A DNA stretch of 64,000 nucleotides from Isochrysis galbana (taxonomy: Eukaryota > Haptophyta > Isochrysidales > Isochrysidaceae): contig CM030936.1 in assembly GCA_018136815.1 (NCBI GenBank), positions 454,831 to 518,830 of the forward strand. The letters are read 5' to 3'. The notes below the pieces were generated by a model. The model was not told the DNA's origin. It made no database searches and worked only from the letters and a program-made list of their open reading frames with translations. Below are positions 28,372-39,130 of this stretch, piece by piece. How positions within the stretch are numbered: the first letter of the stretch is position 1; each line of letters opens with the position of its first letter. The position numbers and the translations under genes were made by a program.

Positions 28372-28746
28372 ATGCCCGTAGTCAACCCCGAGGAAAGCTC
28401 CATGAGCTCCCAGCAAGAACCGCATTCCGCGCTAGCTGCCGGCGCACCCTCGCAGGCAATCTCCAAGAGTGAGATGAGCCTTGCTCTGACAGGGCCTAGC
28501 AAGCCCCAACAGAGCGCTTGGCACTCTGGGATCCCTGCGCGCCTGCGCGGTCGCGAGCGCGGCCGACGCTGTCAAGATCGACGCGGATGCTTGTGGGGGA
28601 GCTGTGCACCTCCAGGGATGCCCATCCGACCACCGATGGGAGGCCTCCCTGTCGAGTGCGGGCTACAAACAAGGAGAGCGGCGGCGAACCCTCTACTTGG
28701 CCCATTCCGTAGAGATGGAGATGAGCCGAACAGCGATAGTCTTTAG
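28372..28746 (+). CDS. Hypothetical short ORF
   Basis: An ATG in good context (CACCATGC) opens a frame beginning MPVVNPEESSMSSQQEPHS and SKSEMSLALTGPSKPQQSAW. The first 50 codons look protein-like; afterwards another frame (VASAADAVKIDADACGG, SVEMEMSRTAIVFSLSERL) looks better, so an unrecognised intron or frameshift near 28520 is likely. No family identified. Confidence 0.25.
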   Translation: MPVVNPEESSMSSQQEPHSALAAGAPSQAISKSEMSLALTGPSKPQQSAWHSGIPARLRGRERGRRCQDRRGCLWGSCAPPGMPIRPPMGGLPVECGLQTRRAAANPLLGPFRRDGDEPNSDSL

Positions 28747-29624
28747 TCTTTCTGAGCGCCTTTCGAAACGGTCTGGCAGGTGAAAAAGGAATAACGGACT
28801 CTGAGGATGGCGGGAACGTCGAGGGTCCGGTGAGAGGGCCGCTAGGACCGTCTCAACCGATTCCCCCTCGGGCGGAGGGGCGGACCGCCGCCACACTCCT
28901 TCTGGAGTGCGGCGAAGGTCTGCCTGTTAGTTAGGGTGGGCCGCGGACGTCATTGCTCCCCCCCCCCCGCGACGGAAAGGACGGAAAGGGGCAGGGGTGA
29001 ATTCGCCCAGTTTCTCAAGAAAAAAACAGCCCGAAGAAGCGACTCGCGGTTTTTTTGTCTTACCCTCCCCACCCCTAGCTGCGGCCGTCAGTGTTGATGA
29101 AGGATCTGGGCGCGTTTACCGGTAGAAGATAGCTAACGATAAACTTGTCAGGTTATCGTTACATTCCAGGCCGTCGTTCATTCGACTCTCGTTCATTCAC
29201 ATTCACATCAGCTAGCGTCTACCACGGTAGACTCACTAGGCATCTAGGCATCTGCTCCGGCAGACTCAGGTTCCAAGTTTATCAACTACAAGAATAAAGA
29301 ATCACGATCTACCATTACTACTGAGGGGCCGTTGCCGGCGGGCGACGTTGCCGTACACAAGAGCAAGACCCGGCTTCAGCCGAAATCCCGGAGAGGAAGC
29401 GACCTAGTAGCAATAGTAGGCATTTGCAGAGTTTCCCCCCTGCTGTTTGCCAACTGGTTGATGTCGTCGCAACGCTCGCGTGCTTCCGCAATAATGAAGA
29501 GCGTGGGTGCGTGGGGCCTGCGGGAGGATGAATGTGAGGTTGTGCGCGTTTTTACTTGTACTACTAGTCAGAGCCATCAGAGTACGGCAGACACATTATG
29601 AATTCATAGTCGGCCTGATACCTT
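28747..29624. other. Intergenic region, no gene seen
   Basis: Contains C and A homopolymers (28958, 29024) and inverted motifs ATAACGATAAACTTG / CAGGTTATCGTT at 29131-29160. The right end is probably the 3' UTR of the IQ-motif gene. Confidence 0.35.
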
Positions 29625-32534
29625 TCATCGGGTTTGCCCGGCAACAAAGCTTGACTGCATCCTCCAGCGTTGTTGAAGCATGGTGTCGATTGCCGGAAGC
29701 GCCTGCTGCCATTTCGCCGACGCCCTCTTGGCGATGCAGTGTGATGGAGGACTGCTCAAGAGGCCTGGTTCTGAGTACCAGGTGGCCGGCGCGGAGGGTT
29801 GTGCGGAGGCAAGGGTCAACGGCGAGCCTTGGCTATGCACCTCCACCTCGTTTGCCACACTCGGCCGGATAGGCATTGGAGGTAGTAGTCGTTCGGCGAA
29901 TGCTGGTCTTAGGAACGCTGGGGATTGCGAGGCTCGCACGGGGGACGGACTGCGCGAAATCGATGGGACGCAGGTGAGCCAGGCCGGCGTCGTCTCCCCA
30001 ACTGCTGGCTTCGGCACATCCGAGTTGAGGAGGGACGCTACCGGCAGATCGGGGCGAAGTCCTCGAGGCAAAGGGTATGCCTGGGGCGAAGGGCGCGCGG
30101 GCATTGCAGCCAATGAGGCTGGCCGCCGAATGCCGCCCTGCCGCGTGGGACTTGTAGGTCCGGGCGGATTGCCGGCTGCAACTCCGCCCAATGAGCCGCA
30201 CGCCGGTAGAGATTTCATCGTAAGCACCGAGGGGGCGGAGAGGCACTCCGGAGTGTACTCCGCCGCCATTGCTCGGAAGATTAGCCGCACATGAGCGAGC
30301 TCGCGCTGTCGCGCCACAACCCCCAAACGCTCCACGACGGGACTCTCATCGATGAGGCGCAACGGTACGAAAGCAACCGTGCGCCGAGCACGAGCAACGC
30401 GAAGGGAAGCGAGCGCCTCGACCCAGACCTCTAGACTCAGACGAGCGACTCGCCGCTTGTACCCAAGGGATGCGTCGAATAGCACAAACCAAGGTGAGAG
30501 GTCGGGCTTGATCACGGGACGGATAGTTAGCTCGTCGATCGATGTACGGACTCGGGTGAAGACCCTCGCCATCTCTGCGGTCATTCCCTCGCTGTACCCG
30601 TCGGCGGCTGGTCGAATGCCGGCGATGAAGACGCTCTCGGTGCCCGGATCATACAACAGCAGCTCATACGGATACCTCAGACGCTTGAGGAGCGGGAAAG
30701 ACGTGGTGGCCGCACGGATACTGTGGGCGATCGCCTCATTCGCAAGAAGGATTCCCTGCGCTAGTCCTTCCGCTTGCTGCTCTTTGAGATGCTTGAGCTC
30801 GACGCGGTAGCCTCCGTCCCGCCGCCGAGCATTAGACCCTCGAATGAATGCTTGTATGGTGACGATTTGGGGCACCGAGGGCTTGAACCAACGTATGAGC
30901 GAGTGTAGGAGGCGGTAGTGAAGCAATCTGTACTCTCGCGAGATCCTCACAGCGGCGGCGCGCAATCGCAAAAAATGCTCACGGGTCCATTTGGTGCGCA
31001 GATAGCAGGCGATATGCGTTGCAGCGCGACGACGAAGGTGGCGAAGGCGCATCGGCGAGGTGCGCCAGTGTCGATGAAGGCGACGGACCGAGACGAGCGC
31101 CGCCACGTGCCGCTGAAACGCCAATGTCTTGATAATTGACCAAAAGCAGCCAAAGATGAGTCGCTGTTTGCATGCCCGCCAGAAGCTCTGCGTCAATACG
31201 ACGTAGAAGCGTCGGGCGGCCTCGGCTTTCTTTTGGATCGACGCGGATAAGAGCACCAGCCGCATCCGCACCCTGACGATGAGCCGGACGAGGCCAGGCT
31301 GGCCAACAGCAAAGGGCCCTCGCGCAATCCCATTCGGTTGCAATAATTCGGAGAGTGAGTCGTGCTGCAGCTGCAACACTCGTGCGCATCTGAGAATGCT
31401 GCGGCGAGTGTGGATTCTCCGGAACTTCTCGCTGTCCGAGACGAGCATGGCCTTCATCCCTTGAAGCATCCGTTGCTGCTCCCTCTCCAGATTGCACGCG
31501 CGGCGTGCCCTACTGTACGTTGTGACAAGGCTGCGGCAACGCACTGCCCGGAACAATGCAGGAAGGAGGTGTGCCACCTTGGCTCGCGCCTTCAGCGGGG
31601 CACCGGACGACGAAACGCGTCAGAATGAGAGCAAGGCGGGCGGGGGCAGCTTTGCCAGGAGGAATGCGGGGCTCGACACTAGCCAAGCCTTAGGTGCGGC
31701 CCTAGCACTCACTCTAGCAATGACCAAGGACTCGTTCACGACCTCTATCACGATGGACCTGGAAGCAAAGTGGCCGACAGTGGCATACTTCAGCTGATTC
31801 ATGAAGGATTCCTCCATCCTCTTCTGAGCATGGTGAGCCGCCCTCATTGCCGCCCAAAACGACTCGATCCTATCATCCTGGTGCTTCTTCAACGTCTGCC
31901 GCATCTCAACCACGCGAGCCCCGCTGAGGGTGGACTCGACTCCAGATCTCGAGCCGTCGCGCCTCCGCCGATCCCCTCCTGCGAGCTCGAGCTCATTGCG
32001 GGCGACACTCGCGACCAAGGCCGACATACCCGGCCGCTTTTTCTTAACGATGTCGCCGCCTGGAACTCCCGCTGCGGCTTGCGCCTTGAAGCCCTTGGCG
32101 AATTCCTCGAACTCTTCCTGCTCCTCGTTAACAAACGGCTTAAGAACAGGCACGCCAGCCAGCAGCTCCAGCTCGGGTGTGCACGCAGTGGCTAAGTACT
32201 GGCGCATCTCGTGCTCATAGTGCTGCCTCGCGCCCTCAACGTACGCTGGATCGGGCATTGCCTTCACCGGTTCGGCTAACGGCTTTCGTTGGGGCGACCT
32301 GTCGTCGAAGACGTCGAGGAGATCGTCCTCAGGCTCGCTGTCGCTCTGGACCAGCCGTTCAGCTCCAAGCTTCGTATCGGCAACAAGGGCGGCCGGACGC
32401 CTCGGCAGCGGCATCGACTTGCTGCGCGGCGATGGCTTTGCTCTCTCGAGTATGTTCACAGAGGGCAGGCGCGAGGCGATGGTCATTGTGTGGACCATGT
32501 GGCCAACGATCGACGCGTCGGCTTCGTCGCCCAT
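29625..32534 (-). CDS. IQ-motif protein, two exons
   Basis: Exon 1 runs 32534-31713 (ATG at 32534) and exon 2 31589-29625, joined in phase 0 across a 123-bp GT-AG intron; the product is 928 residues. The N-terminal part is acidic then Lys/Arg-rich (SEPEDDLLDVFDDRSPQRK, EEQEEFEEFAKGFKAQ, KKKRPGMSALVASVARNE). The second part is strongly basic and alpha-helical, with many Arg/Leu/His heptad-like stretches and one good IQ calmodulin-binding motif (VTIQAFIRGSNARRR). A more globular stretch follows (YPYELLLYDPGTESVFIAGI, LSPWFVLFDASLGYKRRVAR), then a Pro/Ser-rich tail. IQ proteins usually bind calmodulin or light chains and often associate with cytoskeleton or flagella; the exact role here is unknown. 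Confidence 0.75.
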
Positions 32535-32552
32535 ATCGTCGCGCAGCCCGCT

Positions 32553-32612
32553 CTCTCCCCTTGCCCTTGCCCTTGCCCTTGCCCTTGCCCTTGCCCTTCC
32601 CCTTCCCCTTCC
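32553..32612. repeat. CCCTTG hexanucleotide repeat
   Basis: About seven units of CCCTTG then CCCTTC variants, in the 5' flank of the IQ-motif gene. On the gene strand it is a purine-rich CAAGGG tract. Confidence 0.85.
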
Positions 32613-32755
32613 CCACACGCTGCCCCGACGATCTGAGGTTTTCTTTGGCGGCAGACTCAGTGTGCGCGGAGCATGCTTGAGAGGAGCAAAGATCGTTACA
32701 TTGTTTCCCCTTACGAATTATAAATATGTAGTAGTACCATTTGTAGAGCATCTTG
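32613..32755 (-). other. Upstream flank of the IQ-motif gene
   Basis: Probable 5' region of the minus-strand gene. No box singled out. Confidence 0.3.
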
Positions 32756-32945
32756 CTATCTTGTTGGCTAGCATCACCAGCTCCCCAGCCACATAATTTT
32801 AAGTGCACTGGACGAGCCATGCACCAACCGCGCACACCCCCGTCGCGGGGTAGGAGCTTCGTTGCCGATGAGGGCTACGGACCCGCAGCACTAGGCACTA
32901 GGATTAGGATTAAACCAGAAACCAGCACAGACAAGCAGAAAACTC
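32756..32945 (+). repeat. Dispersed repeat E, copy 2
   Basis: Matches 13921-14062 from TCTTGTTGGCTAGCATC to GAAAACTCT with an added stretch near 32785. Same orientation as copy 1. Confidence 0.65.
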
Positions 32946-33305
32946 TAACACTCCCTCATCGCCTAATACTAATAATAAAATGACTGAGTATTAGGGCCGC
33001 TACTGCAACTAGCCACTAGCCACCAGCCACTAGCCACATGCACCAACACGCCAAGCCACAAATCACGGCACACACGACCGAGCACAAAAATCCATATGAA
33101 GAGATATTCAGTTTTCAGCCAGGAACCGGGCGGGGTCACCACCGAGTGTCCGTCGTGTTGGCATCACCTCCTCGCTCCAAAACTTTTTCAGAGACACATC
33201 GGCCGTGCACGCGCGAGGCACCACCGGCGGTACCGCCCAAAACTGACACACATCCCGTCTACGCGGCACCGGTGGCGTCGGCCGTGCGCCTCCTCCCGCC
33301 CGCCC
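32946..33305 (-). other. Probable body of LINE derivative d
   Basis: Lies downstream, on the minus strand, of the hairpin end at 33362. Includes a repeated CACTAGCCAC word at 33009-33035. No gene; element 3' end not found. Confidence 0.35.
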
Positions 33306-33362
33306 GCCTGAGAGGGGGGACGCGAGGCGCCCCCCTATGCTGAACTAAGTATAAACTTAGTT
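33306..33362 (-). mobile_element. 5' hairpin end of LINE-derived element (copy d)
   Basis: On the minus strand it starts at 33362 with the perfect stem AACTAAGT-TTAT-ACTTAGTT, then CAGCATAGGGGGGCGCCTCG and the paired C-run. Confidence 0.7.
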
Positions 33363-34374
33363 GCGCCCCACAAAATAAGACCACCATGGGGAAAGCCGCA
33401 AGGCTGGGCCCCCACAAAGCGGCGCTCACATACGCGCCGCCAAGCAATCAGGATACAAAATACAAAAGGCCCGCCCTCCTCCTCCCCCAACGCTAGCGGC
33501 CCAAAGTAGTGTACATACATGTATATGGACCGACCCCCCCAAAACCAAACAAAAAGGATCGAGGGGGGGAACGGGAAGGGGAGAGAGGGTAGGGTGAAGG
33601 CGATGTCAAGTGTAGACCCCAGAGGAAGGGGTCATGGTCATGTGATTGGTGAGCATCTGTGGGGTGTGGGGTGTGAGCTGTGGCCGTGAGTGTGTTGAGG
33701 TGAGATTGTAGCAAGATGTTCTGTACATGGGGGATGTGGGGCGCGGCGTCGCGAAGGATGACGTGGGGCAACATGAGGAGCGGCATCGTGGGCCGGTGGA
33801 CTGGCCTCAGGGGGTCGCTCCTCGGAGTGAGACGACATGGACGGGAAGGGGTCAGACGGGGACACGGAGCGCGCGCAGACCAGAGGCTGAGCAAAAGACG
33901 CGGGGAGAAGACGCGGGAACGGGGGGACATACAAGGAAACGAGGGCGGAAACAAACGTAACCGAGGCGGGAGGTGGGAGGGGGAAATGAACGGGGGAGGA
34001 GAACGCGGAAGGGGGAAAAGGAGGGGGGCGGCGGTCTCCGAGGGGAACGTGACGGACAGGGGGGGAAAGGAAACAAGGAAGGGGCCGCGGAACATGAAGG
34101 GGTAGGAAGGAAGGGATGCGGGATCCGCGGGAATGAACACTGGGCGGGTATCGAGAGGGAGAGGGAAGCCGACGGAGCGGGGCGGGTCGGCGAAAGGGGG
34201 GCAACCTAAAGATAGAACGGGCATCGAGAAGAGAGAGGGGGCCGGCGGAGCAGGGCGGGGTCGGCGGAGGCGGGCCCGCGACCTAAAATTAGGACGAGGC
34301 GGGCGTGTTGCTCCCCCCCCTACCCGCAACAAATGTAGTAGTCTTCTTCAAGAATATTTTTTATCCGCAAGCTC
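33363..34374. other. G-rich spacer, possible repeat-B relative
   Basis: About 1 kb. The stretch 33500-33640 (AGTAGTGTACATACATG ... GGGTGAAGGCGATGTCAAGTG) has the layout of repeat B, and CTTCAAGAATATTTTTT at 34348 is that repeat's end motif. The long frames on both strands (33493-34332 minus; 33716-34105 plus) are Pro/Arg/Gly-biased by composition and I do not call them genes. Confidence 0.4.
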
Positions 34375-34470
34375 AAAGCATTCAGCATGCGACGTCGTGG
34401 CTGCGGGGGGCTGGGAGAGGGGAGCGGTCGGGGCGCGCTCAATCGCTGAAACTATACAAAAAATTCAGGA
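34375..34470 (-). mobile_element. LINE 5' fragment, start codon lost
   Basis: On the minus strand TATAGTTTCAGCGATTGAGC ... CGACCGCTCCCCTCTCCCAG ... GCCACGACG matches 121-185 of the first LINE, with ATGGAG changed to TTGAG-type sequence, so the ORF start is gone. About 75 bases of identity. Confidence 0.7.
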
Positions 34471-34686
34471 ACATCTTCAACGATTGAATACTATTGACGG
34501 CAGTTGCAGTCGTGCAGGTGCGTGCGTATGTATGTGCATGCATAATAGTAGTAAAAACAACGCACATGTGACTTGTGCATTATGTGCTAGTGCTAAGAGA
34601 AAGAGAGGCAACTACCCGTAAGCTATAAAGAGACGGATGAGCAGATGGATTTCTAGGCGTTGTGCCAGTCAAGGAACTCCCGGATA
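34471..34686. other. Spacer downstream of the coiled-coil gene
   Basis: Should contain the 3' UTR of the next gene; nothing else recognised. Confidence 0.3.
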
Positions 34687-35319
34687 TCACCCCTTTCGTC
34701 GTCGCCCGCTCCTGTACAGCAGTTGCAAGGCAACGTTCTGGGCAGTCACGGCGATGGATGCCAACTTTGTTGCGTCTTCCCTGGACCGCTCAAGCTCTTT
34801 GGAAAGCACGCTGATGGCGGTGGCCGTCTGCTCGTGGAGGCGTGCCACGTTGAGACTGAGGTGCTGAAGTAATGCGCCCAAGTCCAGCTCTTGCGCTTCG
34901 GCGACAGTTGCCTGGCTCTCGAATGCACTCAACTGCCGGCGTGAGTCTACTCGATCACGCCACGACCGCACAGCTTGTCCCGCTCTGCCAGGGACGATCT
35001 TGCGCTGCGGAGTGGAGGGCCTCGGGAAGCACTCACTGCTGTAAAAATAAGACTCACACGTAGCAAGCTCGGCGCGGAGGATCTTCTCCCTCGTGCGCAG
35101 GGCTCGAAGCTCTGCCGCGCAGTTGCACCCTGCGGCTGAGCCGTTCTGGGGGTTTCTCCTCTGCTTCAGCAGCGTATCGTCCAGCTGCAGCGAGGCCAGC
35201 TGCTGCTGCAGCAGCACCCCAAGCTTTCGGGCTTCCTTCTCGGCATCGGCGATCACCTCGCGCGTCCGCGCGCCCTCCTGAACACTAGCGCCGCCTCCCT
35301 TCACAACCCGACCCACCAT
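34687..35319 (-). CDS. Small coiled-coil protein
   Basis: 210 residues from an ATG at 35319, single exon. The product is largely alpha-helical with heptad-like stretches: EVIADAEKEARKLGVLLQQQ, LRALRTREKILRAELATC and DLGALLQHLSLNVARLHEQT followed by SVLSKELERSREDATKL. It is hydrophilic, lacks a signal peptide or membrane segment, and ends in a basic RSGRRRKG. It may be a subunit of a coiled-coil assembly such as a centrosomal or vesicle-tethering complex, but I do not recognise the family. Confidence 0.6.
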   Translation of the reverse strand: MVGRVVKGGGASVQEGARTREVIADAEKEARKLGVLLQQQLASLQLDDTLLKQRRNPQNGSAAGCNCAAELRALRTREKILRAELATCESYFYSSECFPRPSTPQRKIVPGRAGQAVRSWRDRVDSRRQLSAFESQATVAEAQELDLGALLQHLSLNVARLHEQTATAISVLSKELERSREDATKLASIAVTAQNVALQLLYRSGRRRKG

Positions 35320-36396
35320 CGCGTCGGAGCCTGCGCGCCGGCGTGCCGGCCGAGCGTGATCTTGATCTTTTGATGAGGGTGCCAGACGCGCGTACTCCTG
35401 TACTCCTATGTGTATATGCCCAACTGTTAGGATGAGTGTTCGGAGTTTACAAAAGAGTTTATGAACACTTGTTTACCTTCACCAAACGCGGGATATGAAA
35501 CGGGTGTTCACGTCCGTTTACAAGAGCAGCGAGTCTTGGTGAACGTGAACGTAAACAGGGTTGTTTACGTAAACAATATGAACAATATGAACAATATGAA
35601 CTAACTGTAAACTGTACATCGGCGTCGGTTACATCCGACATGTACATAGGTGGATGGAACCAGGCACGGCGGCGGCGCGCCGGTGCAGCCGTGCATGGTG
35701 CGCGAGGCGGGGGGGGGGGGGGGGGGGGGGGGGGAGGCGCGGCGAGGGGGGCGTTTTGCGTTTTGAATGTCTAGTGTCTTTAGTGTCTAGTGTCGAGTGC
35801 TAGTGCCCAGTGCCGCCTAGTGCCTAGTATCTAGTCTTGCTCTGACAGGAGCTGGCTAGTGACTAGTGGCAGCAGCGGCAGGTGTACTAAAACTCTCATT
35901 ATAGAAAATTAAAATTGAATTAAATCCGTGCCGATGGCATGAGCTGATGGCCCTTCCAGCATCCGGGGAATCTTCACATGTTTTAATTGTAATTGTAATT
36001 GTAATTGAATATATACACTTGTTCTATCATCCAAAATTAAATATAAATCGAATAGAAATAGAAATAGACATTCTAATAAACAAGTTTTCTCAAGCTCACC
36101 CTCACCCCTCTCTGTCTCTGTCGGTCTCTCGGTGGGTCGGTGGAACACGCGACACGCCAAACGCGCCCAGCGCCCAGTATCAGTTACCCTGGAGGTGTCT
36201 GGAAAATTGGGCATTCACATTCATGTACTTACACAGAACCGAAAATATACCCCTTGGACCTCAGACCTCAGTAAAGTATTGGAACGGAAGGCATGGGGAG
36301 TACTATGTAATGTGTGTCGTAGTAGATTTTGTGCATCTTGCAGTTCGGTGTTTTTAATAAGGTATATGTACTGTTTTTTCACATTTATTTGCCATT
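35320..36396. other. Intergenic region with homopolymer and short repeats
   Basis: Holds a G run of about 25 at 35709-35734, (AACAATATG)3 at about 35570-35600, GTTTAC/GTAAAC motifs at 35510-35575, four-fold TAGTGTC(T) words at 35765-35800, and (ATTGTA)n at 35984-36007. No gene recognised before the tRNA. Confidence 0.5.
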
Positions 36397-36488
36397 GCCC
36401 CTATGGCCTAATGGATAAGGCGTCTGACTCCGGCTGCGCACGAGTAGGGGTCATCAGAAGATTCTGGGTTCGACTCCCAGTAGGGGTG
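36397..36488 (+). tRNA. tRNA-Arg(CCG) with 19-nt intron
   Basis: The cloverleaf folds completely: acceptor GCCCCTA/TAGGGGT, D stem GCCT/AGGC around AATGGATA, anticodon stem TCTGA/TCAGA, T stem CTGGG/CCCAG with loop TTCGACT, discriminator G. The anticodon CCG is at 36430-36432. The 19 bases 36434-36452 interrupt the anticodon loop after position 37, the usual place for nuclear tRNA introns. Internal A and B boxes are present (TGGCCTAATGG, GGTTCGACTCC), and a T6 terminator follows at 36495. Confidence 0.92.
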
Positions 36489-36501
36489 CATTTGTTTTTT
36501 G
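36489..36501 (+). terminator. RNA polymerase III terminator of tRNA-Arg
   Basis: The T run TTTTTT lies seven bases past the discriminator base, standard for Pol III transcription units. Confidence 0.8.
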
Positions 36502-36532
36502 CAAAACTGAGCTCTGCCTCGCAGGCTCCGAT

Positions 36533-36582
36533 GCCTGTCCCCATGCACACAGAGGAGAGTGTCCCCATGCACACAGAGGAGA
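36533..36582. repeat. 24-bp tandem duplication
   Basis: GTCCCCATGCACACAGAGGA plus GAGT is repeated twice head to tail. Confidence 0.85.
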
Positions 36583-36702
36583 GGGAGAAGAAAAGTATGT
36601 ACTCCTGCACACTGAGCACGGATCTCCTGCACAGGTACGACGCCTGCGGTGTTTGCGTTTTCACAATGCCTTAGACATTAGACAGGTGGGAAGCTGCCAT
36701 GG

Positions 36703-36915
36703 TAGCCCGGTCACTCACTAGGGGGGTGCGGAGGGCACCATCGGTAATGGGCCAACGAGGACCTAAATAAGCTCCCTATAGGTTCAGGTATGGGAGATCA
36801 GCAATAAAAACCAGGGGTCTTCCGGCAAAATTTTCGAAAAATACCCGATTTCGGGCCTCTGACGGCCGTGCGCCGTGCGGAAATATACTTCAGGCCGCCC
36901 TCCGGTATTATTTTA
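36703..36915 (-). repeat. Dispersed repeat D, copy 1
   Basis: On the minus strand it runs from AAATTTTGCCGGA / AGACCCC(T)GG... through GGGAGCTTATTTAG and GGTGCCCTCCGCACCCCC to GTGAGTGACCGGGCTA. Plus-strand relatives are 49435-49563 and 58475-58682. The upstream part has a TTTCGAAAATTTT-type inverted motif. Confidence 0.75.
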
Positions 36916-37140
36916 CCGGTGGCCTTCATGCGCGCCACTCGCAGCAAAACACGAAACCATGGGCATCGGCAGCTGACCCGGACCAAAGATCCTGGTTCTA
37001 TACGCACAGCAATATCAATATCAATATATTTTCACTATGTTTTTATGGTTATGGACTTGAACGTGTACGTAAGTAGTAAGTATCGCAAAAACTAAAGACT
37101 AAAGACGCTAACCGCTAAAAACACCAAGGGCTCGAGAACC
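36916..37140. other. Spacer, no gene seen
   Basis: AT-rich with (ATATCA)n at 37009-37026. Nothing recognised. Confidence 0.3.
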
Positions 37141-37545
37141 CAACTTCGACCCGCAACCGGGGGCGCCACGAGGCCGTTCGAGTCACCGCTCACCAAATGG
37201 ATTCCGCTACCAGCACCAAAGTGCGGTATGCCACCCTCACAGCCACGCCAATCGCGCCCGCCGCCCCCAAGCACTGCGTCGAAATCGGCCGCTTGCGGCC
37301 CCCGGTGATGACGTCGTCACGCCCCAAGACGCGCCGTGAGTGCCCAACTTCGACCCGCGACCGGGGGCGCCACGAGGCCGTTCGAGTCACCGCTCACCAA
37401 ATGGATGCCGCTACTAGCACCAAAGTGCGGTATGCCACCCTCACAGCCACGCCAATCGCGCCCGCCGCCCCCGCACACTGCGTCGAAGTCGGCCGCTTGC
37501 GGCCCCCGGTGATGACGTCGTCACGCCGCGTCACATTCTGGGCTG
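37141..37545. repeat. 204-bp tandem duplication
   Basis: CAACTTCGACCCGC(A/G)ACCGG at 37141 recurs at 37345 and similarity persists for the whole unit to GATGACGTCGTCACGCC. The period is 68 codons, so a minus-strand reading frame can pass through without shift. The two units differ by only a few bases, implying a recent event. Confidence 0.85.
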
Positions 37546-37720
37546 AAAACTTGCCGCCGGTCACGAACTCGGCGGCGTGGTTCTCCAACGCTGGGGCCAT
37601 CGCGGTGAAGGCGGCAGTGAGCATCTCGCACACCAAGGCTCGAGCAGATTCCGGATCGGCGGCGAGCGAGGCCCTGATTCTCTCCATGTCCTTCGCAGCA
37701 CGGCCGCCTCTCGTCTTCAT
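37394..37720 (-). CDS. Hypothetical ORF ending in the tandem unit
   Basis: From ATG 37720 the frame reads KDMERIRASLAADPESARAL, VCEMLTAAFTAMAPALENHA and AEFVTGGKFSAQNVTRR, which is helical and protein-like, then enters the duplicated unit (DDVITGGRKRPTSTQ) and stops. An overlapping frame upstream (GTFLEAKGQRVLRAAAL) is also protein-like, so a frameshift or intron is likely. No family recognised. Confidence 0.35.
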   Translation of the reverse strand: MKTRGGRAAKDMERIRASLAADPESARALVCEMLTAAFTAMAPALENHAAEFVTGGKFSAQNVTRRDDVITGGRKRPTSTQCAGAAGAIGVAVRVAYRTLVLVAASIW

Positions 37721-38216
37721 CGATGGTGCTGAGCGCGGCAGCACGCAGCACGCGCTGGCCCTTCGCCTCAAGGAAGGTGCCTGTAAGTGCCTGCACGGCA
37801 CTAGCTGCGCCAAGCCGCGGGTGGAGACCTGCGCGCAAAGGCGAGGAGCCGAGCCGTATCATCCGATGCACCGATGCATTGGTCTCATCGCCTTGTGGCG
37901 GATGATCGCCGCCGCCGCCACCACCACCACCACCAAAACCGCCGCCGCCGCCGCCGCCATCGCCGCCAGCCAAATGCCAAATGAACCCCCACACATGCCA
38001 CATGTTACATGTTTTGGTAGAGTTATATCACTGTTTGACCGCCCTAGCCCTAGCTTCTAGCTTCTAGCTCTAGCTTCAGCGCTTCAGCCGCGCCATCACA
38101 CCCATCCACTTCCTAGGCCTCCACCCCCCACGGATCACCGAACTCCCATGCCCCATAGAGTAAAGTACTAAAGTACATGGAGCTGAGGCCTGTTGAGACG
38201 GCAGGTGGGGAATAGC
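37721..38216. other. Spacer with GCC/CCA trinucleotide repeats
   Basis: (CCGCCA)n-type repeats at 37908-37970 and TAGCTTC(TAGCTC) words at 38048-38078. TGTTTGACCGCCCTAG at 38031 recurs at 63976 near the window end. Confidence 0.4.
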
Positions 38217-38224
38217 TAGCGCGG

Positions 38225-39130
38225 TAGGGGTAGGCCATAATATGTAAAAAAAAGTGCCTAAATATGTCGTCTCGATATGTCGTTTATATGCGAGGCTCTC
38301 ACCCAAATATGTAGAAAATATGTAGAAATGCGCCCGTCGCCCGTCGCCGCGGTAGATAGGCACGATAGTCATAGTCATTAGTCTATCATTAGTCATAGCG
38401 TATATAGATATAGTGAGTGTTACTAATGCTAAATAGCATACGCATATTATGTTTTACGGCACATTTCATAGCCAAGGGTTGCCAAGGGTGCTCTCACGTT
38501 TCACGCTCTCACATGTCACATGCAGCGCTCATGCTCACGTTTGTTGCTATTGTTACGCAACATGACAGACGAGCCTGCTCCTGATCGGCCAAAGTAGTGG
38601 ACCGATCAGATGAGAAAAGGCATGCAAGCAAGGAAAATACACGCTCACACGATGCCGAATTAGGAGAGAGAGACATGACACTCCTAGCAGCCATGGCCCA
38701 AGTTGGGAACAGAGAATGATTTGAAGCCCTCCTGCGCGCGGGGGGGGGAACTGCTTGCGCTGTTCCAGGACGACGTGGCGCGGTCCTAGCGACGACACTT
38801 GCTGGCACCTGAAGGCGAGGGTGGGGCGAAGTGGCATGTCACGAATGCATTCGTGACGCGCGGGCCGGCGTGGCAGCGCAAGCCGGCAAGCCGGGGGAGG
38901 GTCTCGCCTGGCATGCTCTCTCGCTTGCTCCGGCCTCGCCCCCCCGCGCCCCCCCCCCCCCCCGCGCCCCCCCGCCCCCCCCCCCCCCTATCCCGCTAGC
39001 TCCCGCCCAAATATGTACCGGCGCCCGGGCCCGTGCCACCCAAATATGTAGTAAATATGTCGACATATCAGTTTGCCAGAATCGTACCCAAATATGTAGT
39101 ACGATATGTACATATTATGGCCTACCCCTA
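38225..39130 (-). mobile_element. Non-autonomous hAT transposon with TIRs and TSD
   Basis: The ends are 22-base perfect inverted repeats beginning TAGGGGTAGGCCATAATA. They are flanked by 8-bp duplications TAGCGCGG (38217-38224) and TAGTGCGG (39131-39138), one mismatch. Subterminal CCAAATATGTA words are repeated in both arms. The 906-bp body keeps only the end of a transposase (38509-38808, minus strand). These are diagnostic hAT features. Confidence 0.9.
38509..38808 (-). pseudogene. hAT C-terminal dimerisation domain remnant
   Basis: The frame contains HSLFPTWAMAARSVMSLSPN, SASCERVFSLLACLFSSDRS and TTLADQEQARLSCCVTIATN, the hAT C-terminal signature (W, then S-x-x-ERVFS, then L-x-x-x-x-x-x-L). 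The catalytic region is absent. Confidence 0.8.

Noticed and set aside
33493-34332. Long Pro/Arg/Ser-rich minus-strand frame and opposing Gly/Arg plus frames
   Set aside because: Frames are open on both strands because the DNA is G-rich on one strand; no domain, no start context, and repeat-B-like sequence at one end.
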